Counted from the first letter of the stretch, positions 23,086-31,473 are shown. The stretch: 43,110 nt of DNA from CAVRJC01 sp964505725 (GCA_964505725.1 CAZDJK010000057.1:1-43110); one strand, 5' to 3'. Numbers and translations: made by a program. Notes: generated by a model from the letters alone, not told the origin.

Positions 23086-23811
23086 GGCCCCGAGGTGGCG
23101 CGCCGCGAACGCGGTGGCGTCGGCCCACGATGCCCGGTCGGCCGCGTCGTGGCGGAGCGGCGGCACGGGTGCGCTGAAGGCGTGCCCCGCGCCCTGGTAG
23201 ACCCGCATCTCGTGCTCCACGCCCCACTGGGTGAGCCGGCGGTCGATCTCGGGCATGACGTCGACGAGGAAGTCCTGGTCTCCGTACAGCAGCTGCATCG
23301 GACAGGCGACATTCCAGAGCAGGTCGATCGGCTGGACCGGCCGCTTCGCCGTCAACTCGGGGAACGTCGGCTGGCTCGGGAAGAAGATCACCGCCGCCGC
23401 GAGCCGCCGGTCGAGCCCCGCGGTGAGGAGCGCGAGTGTGCCGCCGGTGCAATAACCCCACACGCCGATCCGTGCAGGGTCGACGTTTGGGAGCCCGCGC
23501 GCGTACTCGATGCACGCCATCACGTCGTGCGTAGCGCGTGCGAAGTCGAGAGCGTCGATCGACGCCATCACCTCGGTGAAGTCCAGGTAGTTCTCGGGAT
23601 CCGTCGGGCCGTCGCCGCGGTAATAGTCGGGCGCGAGGACGACGTAGCCGAGCGCCGCGAGCCTGGTGACCACGCCGCGCGTGAAATCGTTGATCCCGTA
23701 CGCCTCGGTGGCGAGCACGATCGCGGCTCCGTTGCCGTCTCGGTCGGGCGTGCCGACGAGGAGTGGCAGGGAACCGTCGAACCGTTCGAGCGAGCGTTCT
23801 GTCAGCGCCAT
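23083..23811 (-). CDS. Dienelactone hydrolase family protein
   Basis: A 242-residue alpha/beta hydrolase of the DLH family. The Cys-Asp-His triad is visible: C121 in GYCTGG, D180 in YGDQDFLVD, and H210 in GAGHAF. The Glu that interacts with the Cys in this family is probably E36 in ATEAYGIN. Cytoplasmic. The ATG at 23811 lies 2 nt after the TAG of amidase copy 2, implying coupled translation. DLH proteins open lactone rings such as dienelactone in chlorocatechol breakdown, but many relatives are general esterases. Coupling to an amidase suggests consecutive hydrolytic steps. Confidence 0.9.
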   Translation of the reverse strand: MALTERSLERFDGSLPLLVGTPDRDGNGAAIVLATEAYGINDFTRGVVTRLAALGYVVLAPDYYRGDGPTDPENYLDFTEVMASIDALDFARATHDVMACIEYARGLPNVDPARIGVWGYCTGGTLALLTAGLDRRLAAAVIFFPSQPTFPELTAKRPVQPIDLLWNVACPMQLLYGDQDFLVDVMPEIDRRLTQWGVEHEMRVYQGAGHAFSAPVPPLRHDAADRASWADATAFAARHLGA

Positions 23812-23813
23812 GG

Positions 23814-25211
23814 CTACGAGACGGGTGGATGGTCGAGCTGCGGGAACGCGCGCTGGAACGCGTTCGCGACTCGCAAGATGGTCGCCTCGTTGCCGGGGAG
23901 CCCGATCAGCTGGAGCCCGATCGGCAGCCCGTCGACGAATGCGCACGGCACCGAGGCGGCGGGAAAGCCGAGCCAGTTGAACATGTGCGTGTGGCTCGTG
24001 TACACGGGCGCGAACGCACCATGGGGAGCGAACGCGGCACCGCCGGTCGTCCACGCGTCACTCCACTCCTCGAACGTGCGCGGCAGGAGCTGCGTCGTCG
24101 GGCTCAGGATCAGGGCGTGGTCGGCGAGCACGGCGCGGAAGCGGTCGTAGTTCCGCTTGCGGGTGTCGAGCGCGGACGCCCAGTCGTCGCGCGGAGGCCG
24201 GGGCGGGCGCGCTCCGCCGGTCGGGTAGAGGTACGTGCTCGCGACGAACCCGGGGAAGAAGTCTTCCCACACCTCCGAGGTGGGTTCGACCGTCGCGCCG
24301 ATGCCGGTCAGTTTCCGCGCCGCGTCGCGCGCCGCCTCGATGACGCGTGGGCTCTCGGCCTGCGCGTACATCTCGGTGAAACCGAAGTCGTCGGTCCACG
24401 CGAAGCGCATGCCCTCGACGCCTTCGTCGATGGCCGCGAGGTAGTCGGGCGGATCACTCTGGATGCAGGTGAAGTCGCGTCCGTCGGGGCCGGCCATCGC
24501 CTGCAACGCGGTCGCGGCGTCGCCGACGTGACGGGAGAGGGGGCCCATCGACATCATCATCGGCGAGACCTGGGGCGTCTCGTAATCGGCCCACGGGATG
24601 AGCGTCGTCGTCGGGTGCAGGCCGAACACACCGGAGTACGCGGCCGGGAGGCGGGTCGAGCCGCCGCCGTCGGTGCCGATCGCGAGCGGGATCAACCCGG
24701 CGACCGTCGCCGCCGCGCCGCCCGAGCTCGACCAGCCCGGCACCCGCGTCGTGTCCCACGGGTTCCGGGCTTCCGCGTCCCAGTCGAAGGCCATCACCAT
24801 CCGGCCCTCGCTGTCCTGGCGGAGACCGTTGGTGTACATCATGGTGTTCGTCCCGAACACGATCGCTCCGGCGTCACGCAGGCGCTCCACGCCGAGCGCA
24901 TCGCGGGTCGAGATCGGCTCCGGGAAGCCGGCGCCCATGAGCGGGTGGCCGGCGACCGCGATGTGCTCCTTCACCGAGACGGGAATCCCGTGGAGCGGGC
25001 CGAGCTCGTCGCCACCGCGCACCGCGTTCTCGGCGCGCTTCGCCTGGTCGCGTGCACCGGCGGCGTCGAGGCTGCGGAAGGCCTTCAGCTTCGGGTCGAG
25101 GTCCTCGATCCGCCCGAGGAAGTGGTCGGTGACCTCGACCGGCGAGAGGTCGCCCTTGCCGATCAGGGCGCGGATCTCGGATGCCGGCATCCACGTGAGC
25201 TCGTCGGTCAT
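23814..25211 (-). CDS. Amidase (amidase-signature family), copy 2
   Basis: A 465-residue amidase-signature hydrolase and paralogue of the protein at 1650-3059. The triad is K81 (VSVKEHIAVAG), cis-Ser S162 (WSSSGG) and nucleophile S185 (TDGGGSTRLPA). The two copies align from the first residues, with K81 and the segment before it in the same register. They differ most around residues 90-145 and 195-225, near the expected substrate tunnel. GGAGG lies before the ATG at 25211. A dienelactone hydrolase gene follows 2 nt after its stop. Unlike copy 1 it has no palindromic operator upstream, so the two amidases are probably controlled differently. Confidence 0.92.
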   Translation of the reverse strand: MTDELTWMPASEIRALIGKGDLSPVEVTDHFLGRIEDLDPKLKAFRSLDAAGARDQAKRAENAVRGGDELGPLHGIPVSVKEHIAVAGHPLMGAGFPEPISTRDALGVERLRDAGAIVFGTNTMMYTNGLRQDSEGRMVMAFDWDAEARNPWDTTRVPGWSSSGGAAATVAGLIPLAIGTDGGGSTRLPAAYSGVFGLHPTTTLIPWADYETPQVSPMMMSMGPLSRHVGDAATALQAMAGPDGRDFTCIQSDPPDYLAAIDEGVEGMRFAWTDDFGFTEMYAQAESPRVIEAARDAARKLTGIGATVEPTSEVWEDFFPGFVASTYLYPTGGARPPRPPRDDWASALDTRKRNYDRFRAVLADHALILSPTTQLLPRTFEEWSDAWTTGGAAFAPHGAFAPVYTSHTHMFNWLGFPAASVPCAFVDGLPIGLQLIGLPGNEATILRVANAFQRAFPQLDHPPVS

Positions 25212-25261
25212 GGCGTCGCCTCCTCCGGTGCCGGGAATCCTGCTTGGTCGTCATCTGGTCG

Positions 25262-26266
25262 TCAATGCGGCGTGGCTTGGATCACCGACAGGCGCGCCGG
25301 CAGCCCGGTCGGGGCGATCCGGTCGAGTGCGAAGCCGGCTCCCGCGAGCAGGTCGCGTAGTTCGTCCTCGGTGCGCTCCCGCCCGCCGAGGAGGACGAGC
25401 ATGTTCAGGTCGAGCCGCACGGCCGCCGGGCACTCCTCGGCCCGCTCGGGGAGAACCGCGTCGACGACCACGAGCGTGGCCGCGGCCGGCATCGCGCGTC
25501 GGCAGGTCGTCAGGATCCGGCGCGCGTCGTCGTCGTCCCAGTCGTGGAGCACGCGGGAGAGCACGTACCGGTCTCCGCCCTCCGGCACCGCATCGAAGAA
25601 GTCACCGATCACGCAGTGCGTCCGTTGGGCGAGTCCACGAGCCGCGAAATAGGCGCCTGCTTCCGCGATCGCGACCTCTCGGTCGACGAGCACGCCCCGC
25701 GCCCCCGGAGCGGTCCGCAGGATCTCCGCGAGGAGCACCCCGTTCCCGCCGCCGACATCGACAACAAGCCCGACGCCGGTGAAGTCGCACGCAGCCGCAA
25801 CCGCGGCGGCCTCGCGTTCCGCGCGCCCGGCCATCGACGCGCGGAACGCGGCGTCGTGCTCGGGATGTTGGTCCAGGTGGTCGAAGAAGGAGTGCCCGTA
25901 GACGCGCTCGAAGCCGGTGCCGCCGTGGAGCACGGCGTCGAGGAGGCCCGGCGCCGCCGATGCGTACAGCTCGCCGCGCGCCAGGGCCGCGCCACGGAAT
26001 GCCGGCAGGCACGTACCGACCGCGGTGAGCGAGAACCGGTCGTCGTCGTCCTCGGCGAGCACGTCTTCGGCGACGAGCCCACGGAGGACGCGGCGGAGAG
26101 GGTCGGGCTGCGCGCCGGAGGCGTCGGCGAGCTCGCTCGCCGACCGCGGGCCATCGGCGAGCGACTCCGCGATGCCGAGCCTGACTGCGAGGTAGAGGAG
26201 CTGGGTGGTGAGGTAGCCGTCGAGCGCGTGGGCGAGGCGCTCTGCGGGCGACGGCTCGTGGTCCAT
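25262..26266 (-). CDS. SAM-dependent O-methyltransferase (plant-OMT/hydroxyindole type)
   Basis: A 334-residue methyltransferase. An N-terminal winged-helix dimer domain (about 10-90: LAVRLGIAESLADGPRSASE..., then GAQPDPLRRVLRGL) precedes a SAM-binding Rossmann domain with VVDVGGGNG (168-176) and SRVLHDWDDDD. H241 of HDW is the expected general base of the family. GTG (26269) and ATG (26266) lie side by side as starts; I use the ATG. No Shine-Dalgarno is seen, and the gene follows an SDR by 34 nt on the same strand, so it is probably read through. Likely O-methylation of a phenol or hydroxyl; substrate unknown. Confidence 0.87.
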   Translation of the reverse strand: MDHEPSPAERLAHALDGYLTTQLLYLAVRLGIAESLADGPRSASELADASGAQPDPLRRVLRGLVAEDVLAEDDDDRFSLTAVGTCLPAFRGAALARGELYASAAPGLLDAVLHGGTGFERVYGHSFFDHLDQHPEHDAAFRASMAGRAEREAAAVAAACDFTGVGLVVDVGGGNGVLLAEILRTAPGARGVLVDREVAIAEAGAYFAARGLAQRTHCVIGDFFDAVPEGGDRYVLSRVLHDWDDDDARRILTTCRRAMPAAATLVVVDAVLPERAEECPAAVRLDLNMLVLLGGRERTEDELRDLLAGAGFALDRIAPTGLPARLSVIQATPH

Positions 26267-26300
26267 CACGCAGGACGGGTCGCGGGCGCTGATCGACTCG

Positions 26301-27068
26301 TCACCGCAGGTAGTTGTACCCGCCGTCGACCATCAGCGTCGTGCCGGTGACGAAGCTGCCGTCCCCGCTCGCGAGGTAGACGACCGCACGGCCGACGTCG
26401 TTCTCGGCGTCGCCGAGGCGGCCGAGTGGGATCGCCGGAAGCACCTGCTCCGCCACCGCGCCCGGCGCTGCCTCCTCGAACTCCGCGAAGCCCGGCGTGT
26501 CGGCGAGCGGGCAGATCGCGTTGACCCGGATCCCGTACCGTCCCCACTCGACCGCGGCGACACGCGTCAACACGCGTACCGCCTCCTTCGTCATCGCGTA
26601 GCCACTCATCGCGCCTTGCGGGAGGATCGACGAGCCCGAGCCCATGTTCACGACGCAGCCCGCGGTCTCGCGGAGGTGCGGGAACGTCGCCTGCATGAAC
26701 CGCAGCGTCGCCATCGGTCCCGACTGCCACATCGTGTCCATCTCGGCCTCGGTCACCGAGCGGACCGAGCGGTACACCTTGCTGTGCGCGCTGTTCACGA
26801 GCAGGTCGACGCGTCCCCAGCGCTCCACCGTGCGCGCCACGCTGCTCTCGACCTGGTTCCGGTGCTCCACGTCGCACTCCTCGGCGATGGCTTGTCCACC
26901 CCGCTGGGCGATCTCGGTGACCACTGCTTCGCACTTCGTCAACGTGCGTCCGAGCACGACGACGCGCGCGCCCTCGTCCGCGACCGCGCGAGCGACCCCC
27001 CGCCCGATGCCCTGGCCCGCCCCGGTGACGATCGCCACCTGCCCGTCGAGCACACCGGTACGGGCCAT
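26301..27068 (-). CDS. Short-chain dehydrogenase/reductase
   Basis: A 255-residue classical SDR. The nucleotide motif is TGAGQGIG, followed by LLVNSAHSK (NSAH in place of NNAG) and VVNMGSGSSILPQGAMSGYAMTK. The triad is S144, Y157, K161 with standard 13-residue spacing. The C-terminal YLASGDGSFVTGTTLMVDGG is typical. I choose the ATG at 27068 because GAGG lies 8 nt upstream; an in-frame GTG at 27077 would use that same site as coding sequence. It follows an amidohydrolase by 40 nt and precedes a methyltransferase by 34 nt, all on minus. Likely NAD(P)-dependent alcohol/ketone conversion in the same pathway. Confidence 0.9.
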   Translation of the reverse strand: MARTGVLDGQVAIVTGAGQGIGRGVARAVADEGARVVVLGRTLTKCEAVVTEIAQRGGQAIAEECDVEHRNQVESSVARTVERWGRVDLLVNSAHSKVYRSVRSVTEAEMDTMWQSGPMATLRFMQATFPHLRETAGCVVNMGSGSSILPQGAMSGYAMTKEAVRVLTRVAAVEWGRYGIRVNAICPLADTPGFAEFEEAAPGAVAEQVLPAIPLGRLGDAENDVGRAVVYLASGDGSFVTGTTLMVDGGYNYLR

Positions 27069-27108
27069 GCCGGTCACCTCAGTGTCGCGCGTGACATGGG
27101 GAAGTGTG

Positions 27109-28293
27109 TCAGACCGTGAGGCGGAACACCCGTGCCGCGTTGTCGTGGGTGATGGAGCGGACTTCAGCCTCCGGCACGCCGTCGAACTGCTTGGCGACCG
27201 CTTCGACGGAGCGCGGATGCGACCCCTCCGTGTGCGGCCAGTCGTTTCCCCACATCAACGACTCGATCCCGGTGAAGTTGCGGTTGTGGACCGCGACCGG
27301 GTCGTCCATGAACGTGCACGCAGTCTGGCGCTTGAGGTAGTAGCTCGGCGGGAACTCGCAGTGCTGCATGCTCGGCATGCCCATGTCGGTGAGGAACTCG
27401 TTCCCGAACCGGCCGAAGTAGTGGTAGTCGAAGAACTGCATCGCCCACGCGAACCAACCCGCGCTGCACTCCGTGAAGACGACGCGCAGGTCGGGGTGCC
27501 GTTCGAGGATGCCACCACCCGCGAACCACAGGGCCGATTCGGCCATCCCCGCCGATACGAGGACGAAGCCGATCGTGGCGCCGATGCCGGGCGCGAACGC
27601 GGTGGCCATGCTCCAGGGCAGACCCGCACGCGCGTCGGTCACGTGCATCGTGACCGGCACGTCCAGCCCTGCGAGCGCCTCCCACAGGGGCTCCCACTCG
27701 GGGTCGAGCCAGTGACGGGCCGGGAACACGTCGGGGAGGAGTGCGGGTCGCAGGCCGAGCGAGGCCGCGCGCTGGAGCTCCTTCACCGACTCCTCGACCG
27801 ACTCGAGCGGGAGCTGGATGCCGGGCGCGAAGCGTTGGAGGTTGCCCGCGCACTCCTGCGCGACCCAGTCGTTCACGAGGCGGCACCACGCGACATCGGC
27901 GTCGAGGTTGCCCGACGGTGAGCCGAACGACGTGATGAGCACTCCGCCGTTCACGCCGTCGGCTTCGAGGTCGCGGATCAGGTCTTCGATCGCGAACGTC
28001 GGCCGCGCGTCGTGGGCGACGTCGCCCTGCGCGATGCGCGCGACCTCGGCCTCGTCGTCGGGGTTCTCGAGCCTCACCCCGGTGTTGAGCATCGTGGTGG
28101 TCGGGTTCGGCGTGTAGCCGTCGGTCTCCGCCGCCATCTGCATCGGCATCGGGCGCACGAGGTACACGCCGTCGTCTCGCTCTTCGAGTCGCACGAAGTG
28201 CTGCCGGTACTCCTCGGGGAGCTCCTCCGCGAGGGTGGGCGGCGGCGGGAAGTGGCAGTCCGTCGTGAGCATCATCTCGTGCGTGTCGGTCAC
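27109..28293 (-). CDS. Amidohydrolase-2 family protein
   Basis: A 394-residue amidohydrolase-2 protein. The metal elements are TTDCHFPPP (D12, H14), PVTMHVTDAR, ILERHPDLRVVFTECSAGW and WGNDWPHTEGSHP (D351). GTG at 28293 is the start, with CAGGAG 7 nt upstream. The DYPH/DFPH of its relatives is NDWPH here. It heads a minus-strand run (amidohydrolase, SDR, methyltransferase, then after 50 nt amidase and dienelactone hydrolase) and is divergent from an NTF2-like/TetR pair. No shared palindrome lies in the 55-nt divergent gap, so the second TetR (28696-29286) is the more likely local regulator. Confidence 0.88.
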   Translation of the reverse strand: MTDTHEMMLTTDCHFPPPPTLAEELPEEYRQHFVRLEERDDGVYLVRPMPMQMAAETDGYTPNPTTTMLNTGVRLENPDDEAEVARIAQGDVAHDARPTFAIEDLIRDLEADGVNGGVLITSFGSPSGNLDADVAWCRLVNDWVAQECAGNLQRFAPGIQLPLESVEESVKELQRAASLGLRPALLPDVFPARHWLDPEWEPLWEALAGLDVPVTMHVTDARAGLPWSMATAFAPGIGATIGFVLVSAGMAESALWFAGGGILERHPDLRVVFTECSAGWFAWAMQFFDYHYFGRFGNEFLTDMGMPSMQHCEFPPSYYLKRQTACTFMDDPVAVHNRNFTGIESLMWGNDWPHTEGSHPRSVEAVAKQFDGVPEAEVRSITHDNAARVFRLTV

Positions 28294-28334
28294 CTCGGAC
28301 CTCCTGTGGTCGTGATCCCGACTCTAGATTGGCA

Positions 28335-28340
28335 TACCCT
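28335..28340 (+). promoter_or_regulatory. Putative -10 box, leaderless NTF2-like gene
   Basis: TACCCT lies 8 nt before the ATG at 28349, with no Shine-Dalgarno. The flanking ATTG (28328-28331) and CAAT (28347-28350) are a loose dyad that could be part of an operator for the downstream TetR. Confidence 0.35.
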
Positions 28341-28348
28341 GTCAGTCA

Positions 28349-28699
28349 ATGGGGACGATGACGAACGAGCAGGTTGCGAGACGGTGGGCCGAGGGGCTCG
28401 CCGGCGACTGGATGAGACTGGCGGAGATCGCCTCGCCCGACATGCGTGTGTGGCACAGCTTCGACGACGTCTGGCTCGACCGGGAGACGTCGCAGGCACG
28501 CATGGCCGGTGCCGGTGCCGACGCCGCGCCGCTCGGCTTCGCCGATGTCCGCACGATGGTCACCGAGCGAGGCTTCCTCGTGCAGGCGACGATCGAGCGC
28601 GACGGCCGGCACGCGCACGTCGTGCAGCTTCTCACCGTCGACGACGGCAAGGTCACGGCGTGCGAGGAGTACATCGCCGACGAGTCCCCGCCGTCGTGA
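28349..28699 (+). CDS. Small NTF2/SnoaL-like protein
   Basis: A 116-residue protein with the NTF2-like fold: helix QVARRWAEGLAGDWMRLAEIASPDMRVWHSFDDVWLD, then strands ending HVVQLLTVDDGKVTACEEYIA. Such proteins are often ketosteroid-isomerase-like enzymes or small ligand binders. Two in-frame ATGs occur (28349 and 28358). I use the first because TACCCT 8 nt upstream fits a leaderless start; GGGG before the second is weak. The gene overlaps the following TetR gene by 4 nt (GTGA), so they form one transcript. It may be a target or ligand-modifying partner of that regulator. Confidence 0.75.
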   Translation: MGTMTNEQVARRWAEGLAGDWMRLAEIASPDMRVWHSFDDVWLDRETSQARMAGAGADAAPLGFADVRTMVTERGFLVQATIERDGRHAHVVQLLTVDDGKVTACEEYIADESPPS

Positions 28700-29286
28700 C
28701 CGAAGAGGACGGCTGGGCACTGCGCCGCGCGCGCATCGCGCGTGACATAGAGCGCAACGCGATCGAGCTCCTCGCGCTGCACGGCGCCCAAGGGGTCACC
28801 GTCGAGCGGATCGCAGATGCGTCGGGTATCTCGGTGCGCACGTTCTTCCGTTACTTCCCGTCGCGCGACGACGTGCTCACCGCGCTGCCGCGTCGCCTCA
28901 ACGACACGGCGTGCCGGCGGGTCGCGGCGCGACCGGTAGGAGAGCGGGTGCTCGACTCGTTCATCGCCGCGGTGCACGAGGGCATCGATCCCGACGAGGA
29001 GGACCTCATCCGTCTTTGGGGCCACGCCGTCCGGCGCGGCTTCCAGCCCGTCGCCGCGCCCGACGAGAGCATGGTGACCTCCTACGCCGAGGTCATCGCG
29101 CCACGCCTCGCCGTGGAACCCGACGATCTGCGCGTCCAAGTGTGGGCCACCGCCATCGCCGCGGTGATGTGGTCGACGTTCGTCCGGTGGCTCGAGCACG
29201 GCGGTCAGGAGCCACTGGCGAAGCTGATGGAGCGCTCCTTCGACGTGCTGGCCGACCTGAACCGCGAGCCCGGCGGACCACAGTGA
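28696..29286 (+). CDS. TetR-family transcriptional regulator
   Basis: A 196-residue protein of usual TetR length. The HTH is at about residues 17-64: NAIELLALHGAQGVTVERIA, then DASGISVRTFFRYFPSRDDVL, with the family FFRYFPS-K/R-D turn. The C-terminal helical region (DLIRLWGHAVRRG..., VWATAIAAVMWSTFVRWLEHGG) is the ligand and dimer domain, close to the MftR/AcrR-like C-terminal type. The GTG at 28696 overlaps the TGA of the NTF2-like gene. It probably controls the divergent region at 28294-28348, and so the amidohydrolase run on minus. It differs clearly from the TetR at 1055-1645. Confidence 0.88.
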   Translation: MTEEDGWALRRARIARDIERNAIELLALHGAQGVTVERIADASGISVRTFFRYFPSRDDVLTALPRRLNDTACRRVAARPVGERVLDSFIAAVHEGIDPDEEDLIRLWGHAVRRGFQPVAAPDESMVTSYAEVIAPRLAVEPDDLRVQVWATAIAAVMWSTFVRWLEHGGQEPLAKLMERSFDVLADLNREPGGPQ

Positions 29287-29317
29287 AGGGCGTGGACCGG
29301 GGGTACGAGGGCTGCGG

Positions 29318-29770
29318 TCAGACGCTGCCGTCGCGACCGGGGAGAACACGGGGGAGGTCGACGAAGCCCCTGCGACGGGCGAACACCCACCGCCCGTCCT
29401 CTCGTACGAGGTCGTCGCGGTGACGGCCGAGCATCGACAGGCGGGTTCGGCCGTCGTCGTCGAGGTTGACCACCGACCACATCACCTGTGACGTCGCAGT
29501 GTCGCCGTCGAGCTGCACCTGCGGGCTGCTGATGATGTGGAACGACGACCCGACCCCACCCGAGAGCACGCCCACCATCAGTGCCCGGATCTCGTCGCGG
29601 CCCTTGGCGCGGCCCATGGGCCCGAGCAGCACCTCACCGTCCTTCGCGAACAGCGCCGCGTAGGCGTCGAAGTCGCCCGCGTCGAGGGCGAGCCCGTAGT
29701 CGACGAAGAGCTGGTGGATCTCCAACAGGTCCTCGAGGCGTTGCACCCGTGCGTCGATCGACTCCGTCAT
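29318..29770 (-). CDS. SnoaL-like (NTF2-fold) protein
   Basis: A 150-residue SnoaL_4-type protein. The helix IHQLFVDYGLALDAGDFDAYAALFAKDGEV is the family signature, followed by SSFHIISSPQVQLDGDTATSQVMWSVVN and ending DGRWVFARRRGFVDLPR. Likely a small cytoplasmic isomerase or dehydratase, or a ring-hydroxylating dioxygenase small-subunit relative. The ATG at 29770 has no Shine-Dalgarno but follows a TAGAGT box by 7 nt. It converges with the TetR gene at 28696-29286 (31-nt gap) and is divergent from the AraC gene 161 nt away; that gap holds its promoter and no other obvious feature. Confidence 0.83.
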   Translation of the reverse strand: MTESIDARVQRLEDLLEIHQLFVDYGLALDAGDFDAYAALFAKDGEVLLGPMGRAKGRDEIRALMVGVLSGGVGSSFHIISSPQVQLDGDTATSQVMWSVVNLDDDGRTRLSMLGRHRDDLVREDGRWVFARRRGFVDLPRVLPGRDGSV

Positions 29771-29777
29771 CGCGCGA

Positions 29778-29807
29778 ACTCTATCGGCGCGCATTCGGCC
29801 GGTCACA
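29778..29807 (-). promoter_or_regulatory. Putative leaderless promoter of the SnoaL-like gene
   Basis: Minus strand TGTGAC (29807-29802), an 18-nt gap and TAGAGT (29783-29778), 7 nt before the ATG at 29770. One of the few leaderless candidates here with a reasonable -35. Confidence 0.45.
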
Positions 29808-29918
29808 GTGTCGGCCCGAGCACGAGCATTGAGGCTGGTCAGCGCGGTTCTCGCCGCCCGGTCGCTCCAGCACCTCGGGAGACTCGAACCGCGTGTGGTC
29901 GCGGGGCGACGCGTCGCG

Positions 29919-29924
29919 TACCGT
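29919..29924 (+). promoter_or_regulatory. Putative -10 box, leaderless AraC gene
   Basis: TACCGT lies 7 nt before the ATG at 29932; no Shine-Dalgarno is visible. Confidence 0.35.
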
Positions 29925-29931
29925 CGTGGGC

Positions 29932-30342
29932 ATGACGGGGGAGGAGATCGCCGACCTCGTGTGGCTGCGCCGGGCGCGCGATCTCGTGGATCGCGACTAC
30001 GCGCAGCCCCTCGATGTCCCGGCGATTGCACGCGCCGCGCTCATGTCGCCGGCGCACTTCTCGCGCAAGTTCCGGGCGGCCTATGGTGAAACGCCGTACT
30101 CCTACCTCATGACGCGACGCATCGAGCGCGCGAAGGCGCTCCTCCGTCAGGGGAAGTCGGTGACCGACACCTGCGTCGCCGTCGGGTGCACGTCGCTCGG
30201 CTCGTTCAGCTCGCGCTTCACCGAGATCGTCGGCGAGACGCCGTCGCAGTACCGCGCGCGCGACCACCGCGACCTCGAGGTTGTTCCGTCGTGCGTGAGC
30301 ATGGTCGCGACGCGACCGCGGCGTTCCCGGGTCACGGTCTGA
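29932..30342 (+). CDS. Minimal AraC-family regulator (DNA-binding domain only)
   Basis: A 136-residue protein made almost only of the AraC-type double HTH domain. The first HTH is LDVPAIARAALMSPAHFSRKFRAAYGETPYSYLMTRRI. The second, AKALLRQGKSVTDTCVAVGC-TSLGSFSSRF, leads to GETPSQYRA. A basic tail (RRSRVTV) ends it. The N-terminal sensor domain of most AraC proteins is absent, and there is no room for it before the -10 box at 29919. A VOC-fold gene follows after 127 nt on the same strand, a pairing common in actinobacteria, where the VOC protein may supply the ligand sensing or be the target gene. Confidence 0.88.
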   Translation: MTGEEIADLVWLRRARDLVDRDYAQPLDVPAIARAALMSPAHFSRKFRAAYGETPYSYLMTRRIERAKALLRQGKSVTDTCVAVGCTSLGSFSSRFTEIVGETPSQYRARDHRDLEVVPSCVSMVATRPRRSRVTV

Positions 30343-30457
30343 CCGCCGGGACCGTCCGCCGACGGGTCGGTTCCGAACGGGGCGGGGCCGGGAACAGGCC
30401 CGCGACCGGTCCGGGTAGTGAGCAGAATCGGAGAAGCACGCGGCGGGGAGGTCGGCG

Positions 30458-30463
30458 TACGGT
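30458..30463 (+). promoter_or_regulatory. Putative -10 box, leaderless VOC gene
   Basis: TACGGT lies 6 nt before the ATG at 30470, with no Shine-Dalgarno. The VOC gene may have its own transcript separate from the AraC gene. Confidence 0.35.
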
Positions 30464-30469
30464 CGTCGC

Positions 30470-30868
30470 ATGGCAGTCACCGTTTCCGCAATGTTCATCC
30501 CGGTCCACGATCCCGACACCGCGCTCGGCTTCTACCGCGATGCGCTCGGCCTCGAGGTCCGCAACGACGTCGCGTCCGGCGGCTTCCGTTGGGTCACCGT
30601 CGGCGCCCCGGGACAGGACGTCGACATCGTCCTGTTCCAACCGCACGGCGGTCGTTCACAGGCCGAGGGCGACGCCCTCCTGTCGCTCGTGACGCAGGGG
30701 TCGCTGCAAGCTGCGATCTTCTGCTCCGAGGACCTCGACACCACGTTCGAGAAGGTGCGGGCGTCGGGCGCCGAGGTGCTGCAGGAGCCAGCGTCCCAGC
30801 CCTGGGGTGCGCGCGATTGTGCGTTCCGCGACCCTTCGGGCAACCTCGTCCGCATCGCACAGGCCTGA
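30470..30868 (+). CDS. VOC-family protein (glyoxalase/bleomycin-resistance fold)
   Basis: A 132-residue single-module VOC protein: MFIPVHDPDTALGFYRDALGLEV, then FRWVTVGAPGQDVDIVLFQP, LQAAIFCSEDLDTTFEKVRASGAEVLQEP and CAFRDPSGNLVRIAQ. A metal-binding His in the first strand is replaced (FIPVHD keeps a His at a nearby position), so metal use is uncertain. It lies downstream of the minimal AraC gene, where such proteins are often self-protection or sensor proteins. It converges with an NTF2-like gene 38 nt away. The ligand is unknown. Confidence 0.88.
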   Translation: MAVTVSAMFIPVHDPDTALGFYRDALGLEVRNDVASGGFRWVTVGAPGQDVDIVLFQPHGGRSQAEGDALLSLVTQGSLQAAIFCSEDLDTTFEKVRASGAEVLQEPASQPWGARDCAFRDPSGNLVRIAQA

Positions 30869-30906
30869 CCGTCGTCCACCTGGAGTGCCGACCGGCACGC
30901 GATGGA

Positions 30907-31473
30907 TCACGAATGCGGCGGGGCGAGCGAGGCCGCGAAGACCACGTCGTCGTGGTTGCGTTGGCCGCGTACGTGCGTGTCGCCGAACTCGAACCTGCTC
31001 TGGAGGACGGGGTCCATGCGCGACCATTCGAACACGCACACGCGCCTCGCGATGCGCCAACCGCCGTTACGGTTCTCGAAGTCGTCGACGTAGCGCAGGC
31101 CTACCAGGAAGTCGCGCTTGGGCTTGTCCCTGCCGGCGCGCAGACGGTGGTACGCGATGGTGTAGGCCTCGCTGCGCGCACGCGAGCCGTTGACGTCGAC
31201 CAGGACGTTGCCGACGAAGTGCATCGTGCGTTCGAATCGTCCGAGGTTCGCTTCGACATGCGCGATGAAGCCGTCGACGCCGCCGATGTACTCCCCATGG
31301 TCGTCGACCGCGTCGGCGTGGTAGCAGCTGCGGATCATGTCGTAGTCGCATCGGTCGACACCCCGGTAGTACCGGTAGACGACGTCGCGAACGTCCTGAA
31401 CCGCCAACAGCCTCTGCAACCGGTCTTGATCGACCGTGCCTGCCGCGGGGGATGCTGCGTTGCGACCCTCCAT
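30907..31473 (-). CDS. SnoaL-like (NTF2-fold) protein
   Basis: A 188-residue SnoaL_4-type protein: VQDVRDVVYRYYRGVDRCDYDMIRSCYHADAVDDHGEY at the start, then MHFVGNVLVDVNGSRARSEAYTIAYHRL, and WRIARRVCVFEWSRMDP. The His and Asp/Tyr residues in the helix and HADAVDDHG could be catalytic, as in SnoaL-type aldolases or KSI-type isomerases. I use the ATG at 31473 because GGAGG lies 5 nt upstream; an in-frame GTG at 31485 overlaps that site. It follows the double-hotdog gene by 52 nt on the same strand. Third large SnoaL-like protein in the window. Confidence 0.82.
   Translation of the reverse strand: MEGRNAASPAAGTVDQDRLQRLLAVQDVRDVVYRYYRGVDRCDYDMIRSCYHADAVDDHGEYIGGVDGFIAHVEANLGRFERTMHFVGNVLVDVNGSRARSEAYTIAYHRLRAGRDKPKRDFLVGLRYVDDFENRNGGWRIARRVCVFEWSRMDPVLQSRFEFGDTHVRGQRNHDDVVFAASLAPPHS

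Noticed and set aside
26562..26575. CGTCAACACGCG stretch
   Set aside because: Inside the SDR coding region, with no symmetric half.
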